16,674 bases of DNA from an uncultured Paracoccaceae bacterium (GTDB lineage Bacteria > Pseudomonadota > Alphaproteobacteria > Rhodobacterales > Rhodobacteraceae): contig CALESR010000065.1 of NCBI GenBank assembly GCA_937907485.1, positions 1 through 16,674 of the forward strand. The letters are read 5' to 3'. A program made the position numbers and the translations under genes. Below are positions 14,704 through 16,674 of this stretch, one piece after another; position 1 is the stretch's first letter; the number at the start of each line of letters is the position of its first letter. The notes under the pieces were generated by a model. The model was not told the DNA's origin. It did no database searches and was given only the letters and a program-made list of their open reading frames with translations.

Positions 14704-14739
14704 GGTCCCTCCGGGGTTGGGGCGGGCGGCCCCTGACGC

Positions 14740-14753
14740 TTGATAATTGTCAA
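14740..14753 (-). promoter_or_regulatory. FNR/NarR-type box 1, upstream of the regulator gene
   Basis: On the minus strand this reads TTGAC-AATT-ATCAA, one mismatch from the FNR consensus TTGAT-N4-ATCAA and almost a full palindrome. Its nearer edge is 36 bases before the regulator ATG. A possible minus-strand promoter has -35 TTGACG at 14775-14770 and -10 GACAAT at 14751-14746 with an 18-bp spacer; the -10 lies inside the box. That geometry would fit repression, possibly autorepression. The box is clear, the promoter is weak. Confidence 0.7.
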
Positions 14754-14816
14754 CCATCGGGCCGGGGGCCGTCAAGTCGCCAAATGACGGGAATCATCCG
14801 GCAAAACCGTGAGAAT

Positions 14817-14833
14817 CAAACCGCGTCGGTTTG
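14817..14833. promoter_or_regulatory. Perfect 7-bp inverted repeat in the divergent regulatory region
   Basis: CAAACCG-CGT-CGGTTTG has perfect 7-bp arms with a 3-base centre and lies between the two FNR-type boxes. It could be an operator for a second regulator or a DNA/RNA hairpin. No known consensus is claimed. Confidence 0.4.
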
Positions 14834-14854
14834 CCGAAAGCCGCTGGGCCGGAT

Positions 14855-14868
14855 TTGACCTGAATCAA
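14855..14868 (+). promoter_or_regulatory. FNR/NarR-type box 2, upstream of usp-narK
   Basis: TTGAC-CTGA-ATCAA has one mismatch from TTGAT-N4-ATCAA. Its centre is at 14861.5; class II activation at -41.5 would place the transcription start near 14903, giving a leader of about 34 bases to the usp ATG. No good -10 hexamer is seen at 14891-14896, which is common for activator-dependent promoters. Confidence 0.72.
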
Positions 14869-14936
14869 ACGAATGCCCGGAACGACAGTGTTCACCGCTG
14901 GGCAAGGCCCTGAAACCGGCCACCAAGGAGCGCCCG

Positions 14937-15416
14937 ATGGACATCATGCTGACCTACGACAATTCGCGCAATGCGCGCATCGCGCTGGACTATGTGCGGC
15001 GCACATTCGGCCCGCTGCACCCGACGATCACGCTGATTTCGGTGGTCGAGGACGTGGGGTCGGCCACCGCGGGCGCCGATGACCTGTTCAACGAACAGTT
15101 CCAGAGCCAGAAGGCCGACACCGAGGCCGCTGCCGCCGAACTGGCGGCGCATGGCCTGACGGCGACGGTGATTCTGGCGCAGGGCGACGCGCGCAAGATG
15201 ATCCTGCGCGCCACCGAAGAGCGCAGACCCGACCTGCTGGTGCTGGCACGTCACAGCCACCAGCCGGACGCGGGCGGTGCCTTTGGCTTTATCACCAAAC
15301 GCATCGACGCGCTGGTCGAGGAGTTCGACCACATGACCTTTGGCTCGGTCTCGGCCTTTCTGGCCCGGCGGGCGAAATGCCCGCTGTTGATCGTGCCCAC
15401 GCATTCCGAGGCCTGA
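14937..15416 (+). CDS. Universal stress protein (UspA family)
   Basis: The 159-residue protein starts at ATG 14937 with AAGGAG six bases upstream. It is a single Usp domain: an N-terminal strand MDIMLTYDNS with an Asp typical of nucleotide-binding members, a central RPDLLVLARHS, and the C-terminal GSVSAFLARRAKCPLLIVP. The usual G-x2-G-x9-G(S/T) ATP loop is stretched here: GAFG is separated from GSVS by 18 residues (FITKRIDALVEEFDHMTF), so nucleotide binding is uncertain. It lies 29 bp before narK on the same strand and behind an FNR-type box, so it is probably expressed with nitrate respiration under low oxygen. Usp genes are often under FNR-like control in denitrifying and phototrophic alphaproteobacteria. 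Its molecular role is unknown. Confidence 0.88.
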   Translation: MDIMLTYDNSRNARIALDYVRRTFGPLHPTITLISVVEDVGSATAGADDLFNEQFQSQKADTEAAAAELAAHGLTATVILAQGDARKMILRATEERRPDLLVLARHSHQPDAGGAFGFITKRIDALVEEFDHMTFGSVSAFLARRAKCPLLIVPTHSEA

Positions 15417-15445
15417 CAGCCCCCCTTTCGGACGGACGACACATC

Positions 15446-16674
15446 ATGCAAGTCTCTGACCTTTTCCGCTTCAGAAACAAAGAGATCAAGGCGCTCCACC
15501 TGACATGGATCGCGTTCTTCATCTGCTTTTACGTCTGGTTCAACATGGCGCCGCTGGCCTCGTCGATGCTGGCCTCGGCCGATTGGCTGAGCCGCGACGA
15601 CATCCGCCTCTTTGCCATCGCCAACGTCGCGCTGACGATTCCGGCGCGCATCCTTGTCGGCATGGCGCTGGACAAATGGGGCCCGCGCCGGGTGTTTTCG
15701 GTGCTGATGGTGACGATGGCGGTGCCGACCTTCGTCTTTGCCTTTGGTGACAGCCGCGAGCAGTTGTTCGTCGCGCGTCTGGTGCTGTCGTCGGTCGGCG
15801 CCTCGTTCGTGATCGGCATCCACATGACCGCGCTGTGGTTCAAGCCGCGCGATATCGGCTTTGCCGAAGGGTTCTATGCCGGTTGGGGCAATTTCGGCTC
15901 GGCGGCGGCGGCGATGACGATTCCGACGGTCGGGCTGCTGATCTATGGCGGGCCGGACGGCTGGCGCTGGGCGATTGCCACCTCGGGCGTGGTCATGGCG
16001 GTTTATGGGGTGTTCTACTGGTTTGCCATCACCGATGGCCCGCACAAGGACAGCCACAAGAAACCGCGCAAGGCGAGCGCGCTGGAGGTGTCGAGCTGGC
16101 GTGATCTGGCGCTGCTGATCCTGTTCACCGTGCCAATGGTCGGCATCCTGTCGATCGTAGTTTATCGCCTGCAACTGATGAACTACCTCGATCCGATGAC
16201 CGCGGTCTTCTGCCATGCCGCCATCGCCATCATCGTGACCTATCAGGTCTGGCTGGCGATCAAGGTCAACCTGCCGATCCTGAAAAAGGGCGTGCCCGAG
16301 GACGACCGCTATCCCTTTACCTCGGTTGCCGCGCTGAACCTGACCTATTTCGCCAACTTCGGCGCGGAACTGGCCGTGGTGTCGATGCTGCCGATGTTCT
16401 TTCAAGAGACCTGGGGCCTGACCGCCGTGGCCGCCGGGATGATCGCCTCGACCTTTGCCTTTGTGAACCTGTTCGCCCGGCCGATGGGGGGCCTCGTGTC
16501 CGACCGCATGGGCAACCGGCGCTTTGTCATGCTGGCCTACATGTTCGGCATCGGCGTCGGATTCGTGCTGATGGGGCTGATGGACAGCCGCTGGCCGCTG
16601 GTGCTGGCCGTGGCGATCACCATCGGTTGCAGCTTTTTCGTGCAGGGGGCCGAGGGCGCGACCTTTGGCATCAT
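15446..16674 (+). CDS. narK: NarK-type nitrate/nitrite transporter (MFS, NNP family), 3'-truncated
   Basis: ATG 15446 (MQVSDLFRFRNKEIKALHLTW) opens a frame that runs off the right edge after 409 complete codons. It is a polytopic MFS protein with both nitrate-signature-like segments: AGWGNFGSAAAAMTIP in the N-half and QGAEGATFGII at the edge. Arg68 (TIPARIL) and Arg345 (LFARPMGGLVSDRMG) align by context with the two substrate-binding arginines of E. coli NarK (Arg89 and Arg305). The GMALDKWGPRR loop is the standard MFS motif. The protein takes up nitrate or exchanges nitrate for nitrite across the cytoplasmic membrane, usually feeding NarGHI. The N-terminal form looks like the NarK1 type; in Paracoccus a NarK1-NarK2 fusion exists, so the gene may continue far beyond the window. 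The ribosome site (ACGGACGAC) is weak, suggesting coupling to usp. Confidence 0.9.
   Translation, partial: MQVSDLFRFRNKEIKALHLTWIAFFICFYVWFNMAPLASSMLASADWLSRDDIRLFAIANVALTIPARILVGMALDKWGPRRVFSVLMVTMAVPTFVFAFGDSREQLFVARLVLSSVGASFVIGIHMTALWFKPRDIGFAEGFYAGWGNFGSAAAAMTIPTVGLLIYGGPDGWRWAIATSGVVMAVYGVFYWFAITDGPHKDSHKKPRKASALEVSSWRDLALLILFTVPMVGILSIVVYRLQLMNYLDPMTAVFCHAAIAIIVTYQVWLAIKVNLPILKKGVPEDDRYPFTSVAALNLTYFANFGAELAVVSMLPMFFQETWGLTAVAAGMIASTFAFVNLFARPMGGLVSDRMGNRRFVMLAYMFGIGVGFVLMGLMDSRWPLVLAVAITIGCSFFVQGAEGATFGI

Overview
The window is high-GC DNA with short gaps and many ATGA start/stop overlaps. It most resembles a chromosome (or chromid) of an alphaproteobacterium of the Rhodobacteraceae/Paracoccaceae type. 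This rests on gene content: a TadG/TadE minor-pilin trio, and a Crp/Fnr regulator without Fe-S cysteines divergent from a Usp gene and narK. No taxonomic marker such as rRNA is present, so the placement is inference. No tRNA, rRNA, insertion sequence, integrase or CRISPR array was seen.

Layout. (1) 1-1226, + strand: the 3' two-thirds of a phenol hydroxylase/3-hydroxybenzoate 4-monooxygenase-type flavoprotein, cut by the left edge. (2) 1271-3655, - strand: a GT39-type membrane glycosyltransferase followed by a short prepilin-like protein with a Gly/Asp-rich linker. (3) 3898-6879, + strand: a TadG-like VWA protein, a TadE-like protein, and a second TadE-like protein with a Pro-Thr repeat tail of about 100 residues. 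(4) 6952-10222, + strand: a polyprenyl-phosphate sugar synthase-like GT2, a UPF0104/LPG-synthase-TM membrane protein and an FAD oxidoreductase, linked by ATGA overlaps. (5) 10219-13895, - strand: a second GT39-type enzyme and a DUF2298 ('YYY') membrane protein, also ATGA-linked, converging on block 4 with overlapping stop codons. (6) 13963-14703, - strand: a NarR-like Crp/Fnr regulator. (7) 14937-16674, + strand: a universal stress protein and a NarK-type nitrate/nitrite transporter cut by the right edge.

How they may work together. Blocks 2-5 look like a cell-envelope locus. The GT2 would charge a polyprenyl phosphate with a sugar in the cytoplasm, the UPF0104 protein is a candidate for moving or handling the lipid-linked sugar, and up to three GT-C enzymes could use it on the periplasmic side. 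The GT2 gene directly follows the Pro-Thr-tailed TadE-like gene. Actinobacterial PMT (GT39) enzymes O-mannosylate Thr/Pro-rich tails with a sugar donor made by a DPM1-like GT2. The most interesting hypothesis here is therefore a dedicated O-glycosylation system acting on a Tad minor pilin. It is not proven by the sequence; the enzymes could instead build an envelope glycolipid or polysaccharide.

Blocks 6-7 look like the start of a nitrate-respiration locus. The shared 233-bp divergent region carries two FNR-type boxes, each reading TTGAC-N4-ATCAA toward its own downstream gene, with a perfect 7-bp inverted repeat between them.
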